A stretch of 64,000 nucleotides of DNA from Lysinibacillus sp. B2A1 (GCA_002973635.1 CP027224.1:2676501-2740500), one strand, 5' to 3'; counted from the first letter of the stretch, positions 1 through 10,226 are shown. The notes: generated by a model not told the origin, from the letters alone. Program-made: numbers and translations.

Positions 1-1
1 T

Positions 2-508
2 CTAGCATTAAATGCTGCTATTGAGGCAGCGCGTGCTGGTGAGCATGGTAAAGGTTTTGCAGTCGTAGCTGATGAGGTACGCAAGTTAGCGGAGGAATCG
101 AAAGCATCTGCTAATCAAATTGTTGATTTGATCGCACTTATCCAGCAGGAAATGAAGGAAGTCGATAAGGCTGTAAGTGTAACGGTATTAAATGTGGATG
201 AGGGCGTCACATTTATTCAAAATGCGCAAAAGTCTTTCGATGAAATTTTACATGCCATTCGCGAGATGACTGGACAAATTGAAGATGTTTCAGCCTCTAC
301 GCAACAAATATCTGCAAGCACTGAAGAAATTGCTGCATCGGTCAATGAAATGTCCAACTCTGCCGTTCAAGCTGCCCAGCAATCAGAAATAATTGCCTCG
401 ACAATTGAAGAGCAAGCAGCAACAATTGAAGAAATAAATGCCGTTGCAAAATCATTAAGCGAAGAGGCTCTGACAGTGAAGGAAGAAATTAATAAATTTA
501 AAGTTTAA
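2..508 (+). CDS. Methyl-accepting chemotaxis protein, C-terminal part
   Basis: This is the signalling end of a chemoreceptor cut off by the left edge of the window. The frame is open from base 2 and begins with the conserved hairpin-tip sequence ([19 protein letters not shown]), which contacts CheW and CheA in this family. It continues through [12 protein letters not shown] and a long heptad-rich coiled coil ending in EEINKFKV. The only in-frame start-like codon inside the window (TTG at 128) lies in the middle of the conserved signalling domain and is not a real start. Sensor, membrane and HAMP segments lie outside the window, so the ligand class cannot be judged. A perfect terminator hairpin follows 47 bases after the stop. 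Confidence 0.95.
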   Translation, partial: LALNAAIEAARAGEHGKGFAVVADEVRKLAEESKASANQIVDLIALIQQEMKEVDKAVSVTVLNVDEGVTFIQNAQKSFDEILHAIREMTGQIEDVSASTQQISASTEEIAASVNEMSNSAVQAAQQSEIIASTIEEQAATIEEINAVAKSLSEEALTVKEEINKFKV

Positions 509-555
509 GTGAGGACTGTAGACTACGAAAGTCTGTTATTACTTTTTATACAAGC

Positions 556-586
556 GAGGAGTTTCCAAATATTTTGGAAACTCCTC
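556..586. terminator. Bidirectional terminator between MCP gene and kdpE
   Basis: A perfect inverted repeat with 14-bp arms (gaggagtttccaaa / tttggaaactcctc) and a 3-base loop sits between two convergent genes. It can stop transcription from both the chemoreceptor and kdpE. No long T-run follows on the + side. Confidence 0.8.
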
Positions 587-619
587 ACTATATTTTCTAG
601 AATATATCTTCGGTATACA

Positions 620-1324
620 TTATTCTTCATCATAACAACGTAGCATTCTATAGCCGACACGAACATGGGTCTGTATTAATGATGGGTTAGCTGGGTCGTT
701 CTCTATTTTTTTTCGAAGTGTTGCCATGAAAACCCTAAGGCTGGGGACATCCGATTGGAGAACATTATGCCAAATCTCCTTTAAAATAAAATTATGTGTT
801 AATACTTTGCCAACATGCTTAGATAAAATGACCAACAGCTTATATTCTATAGGTGTTAAATGCACCTCTTTCCCATTGACAAACACTGTATTTGCTAAAT
901 AGTTTATTTGTAAATGGCCGTTCTCAAAGAGAGAGGGTTCATTATCGAGCTGATGCTCATACATCATTCTTCGCAATGCTACTCGTATGCGTGCTAGTAA
1001 CTCCTCCACACTAAAAGGCTTAGTGACATAATCATCTGCACCAGCATCCAATGCATTTATTTTATCTTGTTCTTCCCCACGCGCACTGACAACAATAATA
1101 GGGGTTTGGGTCCAGCTTCTAATCTTTGTAATAAGCTCTACACCATCCATGTCCGGTAGTCCTAAATCCAGAATGATTACATCTGGCTTCATAGTAAGAG
1201 CCTTTTGTAATGCACCATTCCCGTCGTATGCGATGTCGAATTCATAGTGCTGTGTAGCTAATGTCATCTTGATTAAATTGCCAATGGCTAGGTCATCTTC
1301 GACTACAAGAATTCGTTTATTCAT
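620..1324 (-). CDS. kdpE: KdpE, potassium-responsive two-component response regulator
   Basis: An OmpR/PhoB-class response regulator of 234 residues, the usual length for KdpE. The receiver domain carries the acidic pocket (VVEDD, residues 7-11), the phospho-acceptor Asp53 in IILDLGLPDMDG and the conserved Lys in VTKPFSV near residue 103. The C-terminal winged-helix DNA-binding domain (about residues 130-230) contains LTPIEYKLL and VGYRM. It starts 9 bases after the kdpD stop, so kdpD and kdpE form one operon divergent from kdpFABC. By family knowledge it is phosphorylated by KdpD and activates the Kdp pump genes when potassium is limiting. The operon pairing makes the assignment secure. Confidence 0.95.
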   Translation of the reverse strand: MNKRILVVEDDLAIGNLIKMTLATQHYEFDIAYDGNGALQKALTMKPDVIILDLGLPDMDGVELITKIRSWTQTPIIVVSARGEEQDKINALDAGADDYVTKPFSVEELLARIRVALRRMMYEHQLDNEPSLFENGHLQINYLANTVFVNGKEVHLTPIEYKLLVILSKHVGKVLTHNFILKEIWHNVLQSDVPSLRVFMATLRKKIENDPANPSLIQTHVRVGYRMLRCYDEE

Positions 1325-1333
1325 GGAACATCA

Positions 1334-4024
1334 TTACTCCTTTTTTAGTGAAAAATGAAAGGTTGTGCCCTGAGGTTGATTATCTGATACATGTATTCCG
1401 CTGCCATGTAATTTTAAAATGGTTTGACAAAGTGCTAAGCCTAATCCTAGACCTCTTCGACTATCGCTGCGCTGTTTTTTTCCGGTTGTAAATGGCTCAA
1501 AAAGCGTGTCTTTTATAGCATCATCAATACCTGGCCCATCATCAGAAATAGTGAAATCTACTAAACCAGCAGATTCTTTTACTTGTATCGTAATCACGCT
1601 ACCAGGAGGTGTATAGGTCAATGCATTATCAATGATATTAATCAAAACCTGAATGATTAATCGTGCATCCATAAAAGCAAATAAGAATTCTGGTTCAATT
1701 TGATAGGATATTTTATGAGTATTATTTAGACAAACGACATGGCAAAGTGCCTCTTGTATGATTTCTTCTACAAGTTCCAAATGCATCTCTAAAGCGAATT
1801 GTCCATTTTCTAATCTTGAAACAGCGAGTAAGTTTTCAACCATTTGTACAAGCCATTTTGAATTTTTATAAATATCTTCATATAATTTGTTTTTTTCATT
1901 CTCTGGAATATAGCTTGCATTCGTCAATAAAATATCTGCATTTCCAGAAATAGCTGTTAGCGGCGTTCTTAAATCATGTGAGATAGCACGCAAAAGGTTA
2001 GCACGCATTTGTTCCATTTCAGCCTCTCTAGCTACTTCTTCATGGAGCTTCTGTAAATACCATTTATCGAGTGCAAACGAAAAATCATTGATAATAGCAT
2101 GCAAAATATTACGCTCAAATGCAGGTAATGGTGATTGCTTTGACAGTGCAATGCCAATAACACCCTTCACATACCCATTTGACATAACAGGTAAATAGTA
2201 GGCACTTACTTCTGGAAATACATCAGTGGAAACACCTGCTACATGCTTATTATTAATAACCCAACTCACCACTCCATGCTCATTAGGATTTCCAAAAAGG
2301 GAAGCTGCTTTTTTATTTTCACTACTTGACATGCTCTCCGTATGAAAAAACATTGATTTAACAATGGAGTTATTTTCTATTTCAAAAAATTGTACAGGCT
2401 TTTCCACTAGCTTAACAATTTGTACCATACCCTCCGTAATAATATCATCTATCGTTTTAGCGTGTTGCAACCTTCGATTTACATCAAGAAGCACCTCCAT
2501 TCGATATGATTTACGCACAGCTATCATCGTTTGCTTTTTTATTTTTTTTGTTAAGCTACTGGTGATGAACCCTGAAAGGAACATGATTACAAAGGTCATT
2601 GGATAATCTCGATGATAGGCATCAAATGAGAATCGTGGTTCAGTAAATAAGTAATTAAAAAGTAATACAGCTGTGATGGAGCTAATAATGCTCATTATCC
2701 AACCCGATGACCAGATAGCAAGCATTAAAACACCTAGAATATAAATCGTAATGACATTTGATTCACTGATACCAAGTGAATATAAATACAAGCCGATAAT
2801 GGATACAAAGCCAAATATGAAAATCATTTTTAACAAGTCAAGCCAGTCAAATGACCACTGTACATTTATTTTTGGTAGATAGAATTGTTCATTGTCCTGA
2901 TCTGGTACTATATGAATAGCTAAATTTGGTACAAATTCAGTCAGTTGATCGCTGATTTTTGTGCTTGGTTGCCACCATCTTTTTCTCATGCTTGTTCTAC
3001 CGATGACCAATTTTGTCACACCGCTAATTTGAGCATAGTTAGCAAGAGCTGCTGCTATATCATCCTCTTGAACTATGACTACATGACCACCAAGCTGTTC
3101 AACAAGTTTTATATGTTGCTGCAATCGCTCTGAGTTTGCGGTTGTCCTATCGCTTTCCTGTACCTTTTGTACATAAAGGGCAGTAAATTTGCCATGCAAT
3201 GCTTGAGAAAGTCTTGCAGCATTTCGAATAACCTTAGCATTTGTAGGAGAGCTACTAATACCAACAAGGATATGCTCTTCAATCTGTACAGAATGTTTCA
3301 TCGATTCGTTGCTGTTAATTTGTTTATAGGTAATTGTATCAGCAGCTCTACGTAGTGCAATTTCTCGAAGAGCTATTAAATTATGCTTAGAAAAGAAAGA
3401 TTGTAGGGCTTTCTCTGCTTGTTGCTTGCTATAAATTTTGCCATTCTGTAGACGTTGAATTAACTCATCAGGTTCAATATCCACAATTTTTATTTGTGCG
3501 GCCTGATCAATTAAGTAATCTGGTATACGTTCCCGTACCTTGATGCCAGTTATTTCTTCTACCAAATCATGAAGACTTTCAACATGTTGGATATTTACAG
3601 TTGTATAGACATGAATTCCCTTTGCAAGTAATTCCTCAATATCTCCAAAGCGCTTCTTATGTCGCATTGTTGGTACATTACTATGCGCTAATTCATCAAT
3701 AAGAACAATTTCTGGATTACGACTTAATACGGCATCAATATCTAATTCCTGAAAATCTTTCTCTTTATACCTTATTTTTTTGGTAGGAATTTGCTCAAGC
3801 CCTTCGAGTAAGGCTAATGTTTCTGGACGAGGATGAGGCTCTACATAGCCAACTACCACATCTTTACCAAGCGTCTGAGCCTGTTGTGCTGCATCTAGCA
3901 TTGCATAGGTTTTCCCTACACCAGCAGCATAGCCAAGAAAAATTTTGAGCTTTCCAATAACGTGTTCCTCCTGTTGAAGCCTCGCTAAAAATGTCTCTGG
4001 AGCTGGTCGATCTTGTTCCATCAT
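1334..4024 (-). CDS. kdpD: KdpD, osmosensitive potassium sensor histidine kinase
   Basis: A full-length 896-residue KdpD. Domains in order: N-terminal KdpD domain with the P-loop GYAAGVGKT (about residues 31-39) and IDELAHSN; a UspA-like domain (about 250-375); four closely spaced membrane segments (about 395-490); a GAF-like region; the HisKA dimerisation helix with phospho-acceptor His683 in AISHDLRTPL; and an HATPase domain with N, G1 and G2 boxes (DDGPGI, GLGLGLALC). Known role: senses low potassium or turgor and phosphorylates KdpE. The gene opens with two Met codons (4024 and 4021); the second is better spaced from the GAGGTG ribosome site. The fully loaded N-terminal domain separates it from the truncated KdpD-like proteins of some Bacillota. 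Confidence 0.95.
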   Translation of the reverse strand: MMEQDRPAPETFLARLQQEEHVIGKLKIFLGYAAGVGKTYAMLDAAQQAQTLGKDVVVGYVEPHPRPETLALLEGLEQIPTKKIRYKEKDFQELDIDAVLSRNPEIVLIDELAHSNVPTMRHKKRFGDIEELLAKGIHVYTTVNIQHVESLHDLVEEITGIKVRERIPDYLIDQAAQIKIVDIEPDELIQRLQNGKIYSKQQAEKALQSFFSKHNLIALREIALRRAADTITYKQINSNESMKHSVQIEEHILVGISSSPTNAKVIRNAARLSQALHGKFTALYVQKVQESDRTTANSERLQQHIKLVEQLGGHVVIVQEDDIAAALANYAQISGVTKLVIGRTSMRKRWWQPSTKISDQLTEFVPNLAIHIVPDQDNEQFYLPKINVQWSFDWLDLLKMIFIFGFVSIIGLYLYSLGISESNVITIYILGVLMLAIWSSGWIMSIISSITAVLLFNYLFTEPRFSFDAYHRDYPMTFVIMFLSGFITSSLTKKIKKQTMIAVRKSYRMEVLLDVNRRLQHAKTIDDIITEGMVQIVKLVEKPVQFFEIENNSIVKSMFFHTESMSSSENKKAASLFGNPNEHGVVSWVINNKHVAGVSTDVFPEVSAYYLPVMSNGYVKGVIGIALSKQSPLPAFERNILHAIINDFSFALDKWYLQKLHEEVAREAEMEQMRANLLRAISHDLRTPLTAISGNADILLTNASYIPENEKNKLYEDIYKNSKWLVQMVENLLAVSRLENGQFALEMHLELVEEIIQEALCHVVCLNNTHKISYQIEPEFLFAFMDARLIIQVLINIIDNALTYTPPGSVITIQVKESAGLVDFTISDDGPGIDDAIKDTLFEPFTTGKKQRSDSRRGLGLGLALCQTILKLHGSGIHVSDNQPQGTTFHFSLKKE

Positions 4025-4058
4025 CCTTCACCTCATTTGTATTATAGCGCTATCTTCC

Positions 4059-4101
4059 ATTAAGAAAGTATTAAGATTTCCGCCCTTTATAGTTTCTTAA
4101 T
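4059..4101. promoter_or_regulatory. Inverted repeat in the kdpDE/kdpFABC divergent region
   Basis: Arms attaagaaa and tttcttaat are separated by 25 bases in the gap between the divergent kdpDE and kdp structural genes. A further attaagat lies just inside the left arm. This is the most operator-like element in the region and a candidate KdpE site. That assignment rests on position alone. Confidence 0.35.
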
Positions 4102-4184
4102 AGAAAAAACGATTTCCTAACACTACATTAATCTGAAAGTAAGTATGATGAGAGCATCCTAATAAGGGAAGGAGGTTTTGATTG

Positions 4185-4277
4185 ATGGACTTATTTATGA
4201 TTGGGTTACTAATAATCAGCTTTGCAGGTCTTTATGGGTTAACCGCTTGGTGCTTTAAGCTAGTGGAAGCAAAGTAA
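4185..4277 (+). CDS. 30-residue membrane peptide at the head of the kdp operon
   Basis: A short gene encoding a single predicted membrane helix (MDLFMIGLLIISFAGLYGL and a charged tail ending KLVEAK), with a strong GGAAGGAGG ribosome site 5-12 bases upstream. It ends 14 bases before kdpF. It resembles KdpF in size and topology but lacks the KdpF tail pattern seen in the next gene, so the operon seems to begin with two tandem one-helix peptides. Its function is unknown. A role in stabilising the Kdp complex, as KdpF has in Escherichia coli, is inference. Confidence 0.65.
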   Translation: MDLFMIGLLIISFAGLYGLTAWCFKLVEAK

Positions 4278-4291
4278 GGAGGGTGAATGGA

Positions 4292-4372
4292 ATGTGGATT
4301 TTTATGGGAATTGTACTTGTGTTCCTTTTTGGCTATCTAGGGCATGCATTACTATATCCTGATAATTATTAA
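4292..4372 (+). CDS. kdpF: KdpF, small accessory subunit of the Kdp ATPase
   Basis: A 26-residue peptide, MWIFMGIVLVFLFGYLGHAL plus a short polar tail. It follows the KdpF plan: one membrane helix with a GYL(x)HAL motif near the C-terminus, comparable to GYLVYAL in the E. coli protein. An AGGAGGG ribosome site precedes it. It ends 22 bases before kdpA. In E. coli KdpF stabilises the KdpABC complex and is not strictly required. It is too short for ordinary gene callers and would usually be missed. Confidence 0.8.
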   Translation: MWIFMGIVLVFLFGYLGHALLYPDNY

Positions 4373-4394
4373 TTGGCTTTTAGGAGGTTGCACT

Positions 4395-6092
4395 ATGTGG
4401 CAAATAGCCATTGTTTTAATTATATATGTACCACTCGTTATCGTTACTGGTCATTATTTATATCGGGTGGCAATGCAACAAGGAACATGGATTGATCCAA
4501 TCATGGATAGATTGGATGGGTTTATTTATAAAATTTGTGGTATTAAAAGAGTGGATATGACAGGAAAACAATATGTGCTCTCTTTAATCCTATCAAATGC
4601 CTGTATGGTGTTTATTGGCTATATTCTATTACGAATTCAAGCAATCTTGTTTTTAAATCCAAATAAGATTGACAATATGGAAGCATCATTATCTTTTAAT
4701 ACTATTATTTCATTTATGACAAATACAAATCTTCAGCATTATAGTGGTGAATCAGGGCTTAGTTATTTATCACAAATGCTTGTCATTATTTTTATGATGT
4801 TTACATCTGCAGCTACTGGTTATGCCGCGTGTATGGCATTCTGTCGTCGTATTGTAGCTAAAACGGATACAATTGGTAACTTCTTTGTAGATTTTGTTCG
4901 TATCATTACAAGAATATTAATACCACTTTCTATAGTAGTTTCCGTTATTTTGGTATCACAGGGTATACCACAAACCTTCAAAGCCAATCAAACTGTACAA
5001 ACGATAGAAGGGAAATTACAAGATATTGCACTAGGACCTGTAGCTTCACTTGAGTCTATTAAGCATATTGGAACAAACGGTGGTGGTTTTTATGGAGCAA
5101 ATTCTACTACTCCATTTGAAAACCCAACGGTCATTTCAAATATGATTGAAATGCTGTCAATGATGCTATTGCCTGGAGCCTGTGTAGTAGCATTTAGCTT
5201 AATGATAGCTTCTAGAAAAAAGAAGCCCATCTTTGGCAAGCAGGGATTAGCTATTTTTGTGGCAATGACCATGTTGTTCCTTATTGGATTAGTGACTGTC
5301 TATATAGCGGAGCGAGCAGGTAATCCTATTATGAATGAACTGGGAATTACACAGCAACTTGGTAATATGGAAGGCAAGGAGATGCGCTTTGGCGTGGCGC
5401 AGTCTGCGTTATTTACGACAGTGACCACAGCTTTTACAACTGGATCTGTCAACAATATGCATGATACGTTAACTCCGCTAGGTGGGCTTGTACCGATGTT
5501 TAATATGATGCTAAATGTTGTCTTTGGTGGTAAGGGCGTTGGTCTTATGAACATGATGATGTATGTGTTGCTAACAATCTTCATTGCTTGTTTGATGATT
5601 GGTCGAACGCCTCAATTTTTAGGCAAGAAAATTGAAGAGAAGGAGATGAAGCTTATTGCACTTTGTATTCTAATTCATCCTGCCATTATCCTGCTATTTT
5701 CAGCTCTTGCTGTTGCTTTACCACAGGGCGTAGCAGGAATAACGAATCCAGGTGCACATGGATTATCACAAGTACTCTATGAATTTGCTTCTGCTTCAGC
5801 AAACAATGGCTCGGGCTTTGAAGGACTTTCCGACAACTCTGTATTTTGGAATGTTACAACAGGTCTAGCTATGTTCTTTGGTCGTTATGTAACGATCATT
5901 ATTCAGCTAGCAATTGCATCCTTACTGGCTAAAAAAATGTGGCATCATGATTCTATAGGAACGTTGAAAACGGACAATACCATGTTTACAATTCTACTTG
6001 TTGCAATCGTTTTAATGATTGGTGCTCTGACATTTTTGCCTGCGATTGCCCTAGGACCAATTACTGAGCACCTACAACTTTATGCATTATGA
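4395..6092 (+). CDS. kdpA: KdpA, potassium-binding and translocating subunit
   Basis: A 565-residue, highly hydrophobic protein with about ten membrane segments. It carries K-channel-like selectivity signatures, including GTNGGGFYGANSTTPFENP (about residue 220) and SANNGSGFEGL in the C-terminal half. The start is the ATG at 4395, directly behind TTAGGAGG. The frame is open further upstream, but that extension overlaps kdpF and lacks a ribosome site. KdpA forms the selective pore of the high-affinity P-type potassium ATPase, and KdpB energises it. It is followed 12 bases later by kdpB. Confidence 0.96.
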   Translation: MWQIAIVLIIYVPLVIVTGHYLYRVAMQQGTWIDPIMDRLDGFIYKICGIKRVDMTGKQYVLSLILSNACMVFIGYILLRIQAILFLNPNKIDNMEASLSFNTIISFMTNTNLQHYSGESGLSYLSQMLVIIFMMFTSAATGYAACMAFCRRIVAKTDTIGNFFVDFVRIITRILIPLSIVVSVILVSQGIPQTFKANQTVQTIEGKLQDIALGPVASLESIKHIGTNGGGFYGANSTTPFENPTVISNMIEMLSMMLLPGACVVAFSLMIASRKKKPIFGKQGLAIFVAMTMLFLIGLVTVYIAERAGNPIMNELGITQQLGNMEGKEMRFGVAQSALFTTVTTAFTTGSVNNMHDTLTPLGGLVPMFNMMLNVVFGGKGVGLMNMMMYVLLTIFIACLMIGRTPQFLGKKIEEKEMKLIALCILIHPAIILLFSALAVALPQGVAGITNPGAHGLSQVLYEFASASANNGSGFEGLSDNSVFWNVTTGLAMFFGRYVTIIIQLAIASLLAKKMWHHDSIGTLKTDNTMFTILLVAIVLMIGALTFLPAIALGPITEHLQLYAL

Positions 6093-6104
6093 GGAGAGAC
6101 ATGT

Positions 6105-8168
6105 ATGGAAACTGAAAGAAAAAGCTTTCTCACTGGCACGATGCTAAAAAGCGCTTTGATAGATGCGTTAAAAAAATTTCATCCGATATATATGCTGAAA
6201 AATCCTGTAATGTTTGTAGTAGAGGTGGGATTTTTGTTTGTTCTGCTTTTAGCTCTATTTCCATCTATTTTTGGCGGTGAAATAGCAGAACATGAGAGAT
6301 TGTATAATGCAATTGTGGCAACCATTCTTTTTATTACTATTTTATTTGCGAATTTTGCAGAGTCGATTGCTGAGGGAAGAGGAAAAGCTCAGGTTGAAAC
6401 TTTAAAAAAGACAAAAACCGTGACACAGGCCCGTGTTTTGCTAAATGATGGTTCTGAATTAATGAAACAGGCACATGAATTAAAAAAGGGCGATATTGTG
6501 TTAGTTCAAGCAGGAGAGGTTATACCAAACGATGGAGAGGTCATCGATGGAATAGCTACTGTAGATGAATCGGCGATAACAGGTGAATCTGCACCAGTAG
6601 TCAAAGAGCGTGGGGGTGATTTTTCTTCAGTGACAGGTGGTACGACTGTTACAAGCGATTGGCTAATGATTGAAATTACTTCAATGCCTGGTGAATCATT
6701 TTTAGATAAAATGATAACGCTTATTGGAGGTGCTAGTCGCAAAAAAACGCCGAATGAGGTGGCTCTCAATACGCTTTTAGTAAGCTTAACGATTATTTTT
6801 TTACTAGTGGTTGTCTCACTTTATCCTATGACAACTTATTTAAACGTGTCTATTTCGATCGCAACATTAATTGCACTGACAGTCTGCTTAATTCCAACAA
6901 CAATTGGTGGGTTATTATCTGCTATCGGTATTGCAGGAATGGATAGGGTAACACAGTTTAATGTTATTGCCATGTCAGGAAGAGCTGTAGAGGCATGTGG
7001 AGATGTGGATACATTAATCTTAGATAAAACAGGCACAATCACTTATGGGAATCGCATGGCGGCTGAATTTCTACCTGTAATAGGTGTGAAAGATAAAGAT
7101 TTAATGCAAGCATCTTATTTTAGTTCATTAACAGATGACACACCTGAAGGGAAGTCTATCCTATCACTAGCATGCGAATTAGGTGTGAATATGGATAATG
7201 AAGAACAAATTATAAAAAACAGTACACATATCCCATTTACAGCACAGACAAGAATGAGTGGATTAGACATGCAGGATGGAACAAAAATTCGAAAAGGTGC
7301 CTATGATACGATTAAACAAGAGTGTATCAATGCAGGCCATAGTGTTCCAGCGAATTTAGATCAGCTTATTCATCGAGTATCCTCTATTGGTGGGACACCT
7401 CTAGTAGTAGCAGTAAACCAAAAAATTATCGGTGTTATTTATTTAAAGGATGTGGTCAAGGCTGGATTAAAGGAACGCTTTGAACAGCTACGAGCAATGG
7501 GAATTAAAACAATCATGTGTACAGGAGATAACCCCCTGACCGCAGCAGCTATTGCACAGGAAGCGGGTGTGGATAGCTTTATTGCAGAAAGTAAACCTGA
7601 GGATAAGATTCAGGTCATAAAAGATGAACAGGCACAAGGAAAAGTAGTAGCGATGACGGGTGATGGAACGAATGATGCACCAGCATTGGCACAAGCAAAT
7701 GTAGGACTCGCTATGAATTCAGGAACGAATGCAGCGAAGGAAGCTGCTAACATGGTGGATTTAGATTCAAATCCTACTAAAATTATTGAAGTAGTTGAAA
7801 TTGGAAAGCAGTTGCTCATGACTCGTGGAGCCCTAACAACATTTAGTATCGCAAATGATATGGCAAAATATTTTGCCATAATCCCAGCAATGCTAATGGT
7901 TGCTGTGCCAGAGATGAATGTGCTAAACGTGATGCAACTGAATTCGTCCTCAAGTGCTATTATTTCCGCATTACTATTCAATGCGATTATTATACCTCTG
8001 CTCATTCCTGTCGCCGTGAAAGGGGTTAACTACAAGCCTATGAGTGCTTCAAAGTTACTAAATAAAAACTTATTCGTTTATGGAGTAGGAGGCATCGTAG
8101 CTCCTTTTATCGGCATAAAGTTGATCGATGTTATGATAGCACCCCTATTTCAGATGTTTGGTCTATAG
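6105..8168 (+). CDS. kdpB: KdpB, catalytic P-type ATPase subunit
   Basis: A P1A-type ATPase of 687 residues. The phosphorylated Asp307 lies in the signature DKTGT. The actuator motif TGES is in AITGESAPV (about residue 160). The nucleotide and hinge motifs are CTGDNPLTA and [15 protein letters not shown]. It couples ATP hydrolysis to potassium movement through KdpA. The start follows GAGGAGAG, and kdpC begins 11 bases after the stop, so the four structural subunits are translated from one message. No catalytic residue appears altered. Confidence 0.97.
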   Translation: METERKSFLTGTMLKSALIDALKKFHPIYMLKNPVMFVVEVGFLFVLLLALFPSIFGGEIAEHERLYNAIVATILFITILFANFAESIAEGRGKAQVETLKKTKTVTQARVLLNDGSELMKQAHELKKGDIVLVQAGEVIPNDGEVIDGIATVDESAITGESAPVVKERGGDFSSVTGGTTVTSDWLMIEITSMPGESFLDKMITLIGGASRKKTPNEVALNTLLVSLTIIFLLVVVSLYPMTTYLNVSISIATLIALTVCLIPTTIGGLLSAIGIAGMDRVTQFNVIAMSGRAVEACGDVDTLILDKTGTITYGNRMAAEFLPVIGVKDKDLMQASYFSSLTDDTPEGKSILSLACELGVNMDNEEQIIKNSTHIPFTAQTRMSGLDMQDGTKIRKGAYDTIKQECINAGHSVPANLDQLIHRVSSIGGTPLVVAVNQKIIGVIYLKDVVKAGLKERFEQLRAMGIKTIMCTGDNPLTAAAIAQEAGVDSFIAESKPEDKIQVIKDEQAQGKVVAMTGDGTNDAPALAQANVGLAMNSGTNAAKEAANMVDLDSNPTKIIEVVEIGKQLLMTRGALTTFSIANDMAKYFAIIPAMLMVAVPEMNVLNVMQLNSSSSAIISALLFNAIIIPLLIPVAVKGVNYKPMSASKLLNKNLFVYGVGGIVAPFIGIKLIDVMIAPLFQMFGL

Positions 8169-8179
8169 GAGGAAGAAAT

Positions 8180-8824
8180 ATGCGTACATTTTTTGAGCAT
8201 ACAAAGCAAGCAATATTGATTACGTTCACAATGTTTCTTCTTTGCGGCTTTATTTATCCATTGGTAGTAACTGCATTGGCACAAGGAGTACTGCCACACA
8301 AGGCAAATGGTAGTTTAATAGAAGTTGATGGGCAAGCTAGAGGTTCAGAATTAATTGGTCAGGCATTTTTGGAGCCCTCCTATTTCTGGGGACGTGTGTC
8401 ATCTGTAAATTATAATGTGTACACAAAAAAGGATACAATTCCTGATGGAACTGGTCAGTTGAACTATAGTGGTGTTAGCTCAGGCTCGTTTAATTATGCA
8501 CCAACGAATCCTGAATTAAAGACACGCATTGAAGCTGATATTGAGAAATTTTTGCTAGCCAATCCTGCTGTTGAACGACAGGATATTCCTGTGGATTTAA
8601 TGACAGCCTCTGGTTCAGGGCTAGATCCCCATATCAGCGTAAAGGCTGCAGAAATACAAATCCAGCGTATTGTTCAAGCAAGTGGCCTTTCAGAACAGGA
8701 GATTAGAAATATTATAGATACTTATACAGAAAAACGAGCACTGGGGATTTTTGGGGAAAATAAGGTCAATGTTCTTATGGCTAATCTAGCAATCATGAAG
8801 AAAATAGAGGAAAGAAAAGAGTAA
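8180..8824 (+). CDS. kdpC: KdpC, periplasmic-type accessory subunit of Kdp
   Basis: A 214-residue protein with one N-terminal membrane anchor (about residues 11-33) and a soluble extracellular domain. Family-typical motifs are GSELIGQ, YFWGRVSS, ASGSGLDPHIS and ALGIFGENKVNVL. KdpC stabilises the complex and raises its nucleotide affinity in characterised systems. The AGGAGGAAG ribosome site sits in the 11-base gap behind kdpB. It is the last gene of the operon; a hairpin terminator lies 11 bases downstream. Confidence 0.95.
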   Translation: MRTFFEHTKQAILITFTMFLLCGFIYPLVVTALAQGVLPHKANGSLIEVDGQARGSELIGQAFLEPSYFWGRVSSVNYNVYTKKDTIPDGTGQLNYSGVSSGSFNYAPTNPELKTRIEADIEKFLLANPAVERQDIPVDLMTASGSGLDPHISVKAAEIQIQRIVQASGLSEQEIRNIIDTYTEKRALGIFGENKVNVLMANLAIMKKIEERKE

Positions 8825-8835
8825 TCCATTAAAAA

Positions 8836-8868
8836 CAGGTAGAGAAGCGCTTGGGTCTTCTCTACCTG
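8836..8868. terminator. Terminator shared by kdpC and the convergent dehydrogenase
   Basis: Arms caggtagagaag and cttctctacctg (12 bp, perfect) enclose a 9-base loop between two convergent stop codons. An AAAAA run on the left acts as a U-run for the leftward gene. Confidence 0.85.
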
Positions 8869-8876
8869 ATATATAG

Positions 8877-9932
8877 TTAAGCTTGAGAATTTACTAGAAT
8901 TTTAATATGGTTTTTCTCTTTCATTAAAGCCTCAAAGCCTTCTGTCACTACTTCATCTAATGCAATACGTTTTGTTACGAGCTTCTCAGCAGGGAAGTAA
9001 CCTTGTGTCATTAATTCCATAACTGCCGGGAAAATATCACGGTATGCAATAATCCCTTTTACAGTACGCTCTGAAAGAACAATATTGTTTGGCAGTATAG
9101 AAGCTGCTGTTTCCCAAATTGAAACAATAATTGTTTCACCTTCAAAGGATGTTGAATCAATGGCTTGCTGTAACACTACAGGAACACCAGTAACTTCAAA
9201 TGCAACATCAACGCCACCGTTTGTTAATTCATGTAGTCGAGCAACTACATCCTCATCCTTTGGATTAATAACAGCTGTTGCGCCTAATTCTAACGCTTTT
9301 GCTGCACGCTCTGCTGAAAGCTCTACTGCATAAATTTCAGATGCTCCAGCTGCACGTAATGCCTCAATCACTAATAATCCAATTGGTCCTGCGCCAAAGA
9401 CAGCCGCTTTATCGCCAGCCTTTAGCTTACTTTGACGTACAGCATGTAGGGCTACCGCTGCAGGCTCTACAAGTGCACCTTGTTCATAGGAAAGTCCCTC
9501 TGGCATTTTGTGTACCATTTTTTCGTCTACCATCGTAAATTCAGAGAAGCCACCGCCACCGCCAGAAAGACCGTGGAAACCTAAGTGCTTACAAATATTG
9601 TATTTACCTTTTTTACAAGCAGCACATTCGCCACATGCAAGAATAGGCTCAACAACAACAGGATCTCCTACCTGTACTTTGGAAACGCCTTCACCGATTT
9701 CTACAACTTCACCTGAGAACTCATGTCCCATCACGATTGGTGCAATATCTTTACTTACATAGTGAGGTTGTTCCACTGGGATGAATATAGGGCCAGCTGC
9801 ATATTCATGTAAATCACTGCCACAAATTCCTGTCCAATGTACTTTAATTTTCACTTTTCCAGGTGCAATAACTGGTTCTTCAATGTTTTCTACACGGATG
9901 TCTTTCGCTTTATACCATCTTGCTGCTTTCAT
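8877..9932 (-). CDS. bdhA: Zinc-dependent dehydrogenase, probably (R,R)-butanediol dehydrogenase
   Basis: A medium-chain dehydrogenase of 351 residues. The catalytic zinc site includes Cys37 in GICGSDLHEY and GHEFSGEV. The structural-zinc loop has four cysteines (CGECAACKKGKYNIC). The Rossmann fold motif is GAGPIGLL. The long loop after GSDLHEY and the VVEPILACG sequence resemble 2,3-butanediol dehydrogenases, which interconvert acetoin and 2,3-butanediol with NAD(H). Sorbitol or threonine dehydrogenase activity is the main alternative. It appears monocistronic. The 294-base gap upstream carries no other gene, and its distal part should hold the cshB promoter. Confidence 0.75.
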   Translation of the reverse strand: MKAARWYKAKDIRVENIEEPVIAPGKVKIKVHWTGICGSDLHEYAAGPIFIPVEQPHYVSKDIAPIVMGHEFSGEVVEIGEGVSKVQVGDPVVVEPILACGECAACKKGKYNICKHLGFHGLSGGGGGFSEFTMVDEKMVHKMPEGLSYEQGALVEPAAVALHAVRQSKLKAGDKAAVFGAGPIGLLVIEALRAAGASEIYAVELSAERAAKALELGATAVINPKDEDVVARLHELTNGGVDVAFEVTGVPVVLQQAIDSTSFEGETIIVSIWETAASILPNNIVLSERTVKGIIAYRDIFPAVMELMTQGYFPAEKLVTKRIALDEVVTEGFEALMKEKNHIKILVNSQA

Positions 9933-10226
9933 GATAAAATCAACCTCCTCTAATGTCTTACTTCCTCATCATAACATGTGGTAATTATTCAAATCATTAG
10001 TTTGCAATAAATTGACATAAAAAATACGAATACTTAGCTTTTTTCAATGATATCGTAGCACTTTTTTGATTGCATCTTAACGGTATTTACAGTACCTTTG
10101 ATAAGGGTTTTGTTGTAAGGATAATAAAACTAAAAAATAATGTTCATGCTAAAGTTTAATAGGCCGTTAATATACCTAAAAGTTGAATCATGATACAATG
10201 GGAAAGATGATTAGGAGGAACGAAGG

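Noticed and set aside
2364..2606. Rightward frames inside kdpD, and many similar antisense frames over kdpA, kdpB, bdhA, sodA, pst and other genes
   Set aside because: They mirror real genes on the other strand, have no ribosome sites or recognisable domains, and are shadows of codon bias.
4025..4184. A c-di-AMP (ydaO-type) riboswitch before kdp
   Set aside because: Such switches control potassium transport genes in related species, but the gap is only about 160 bases and lacks the conserved core; only an inverted repeat is visible.
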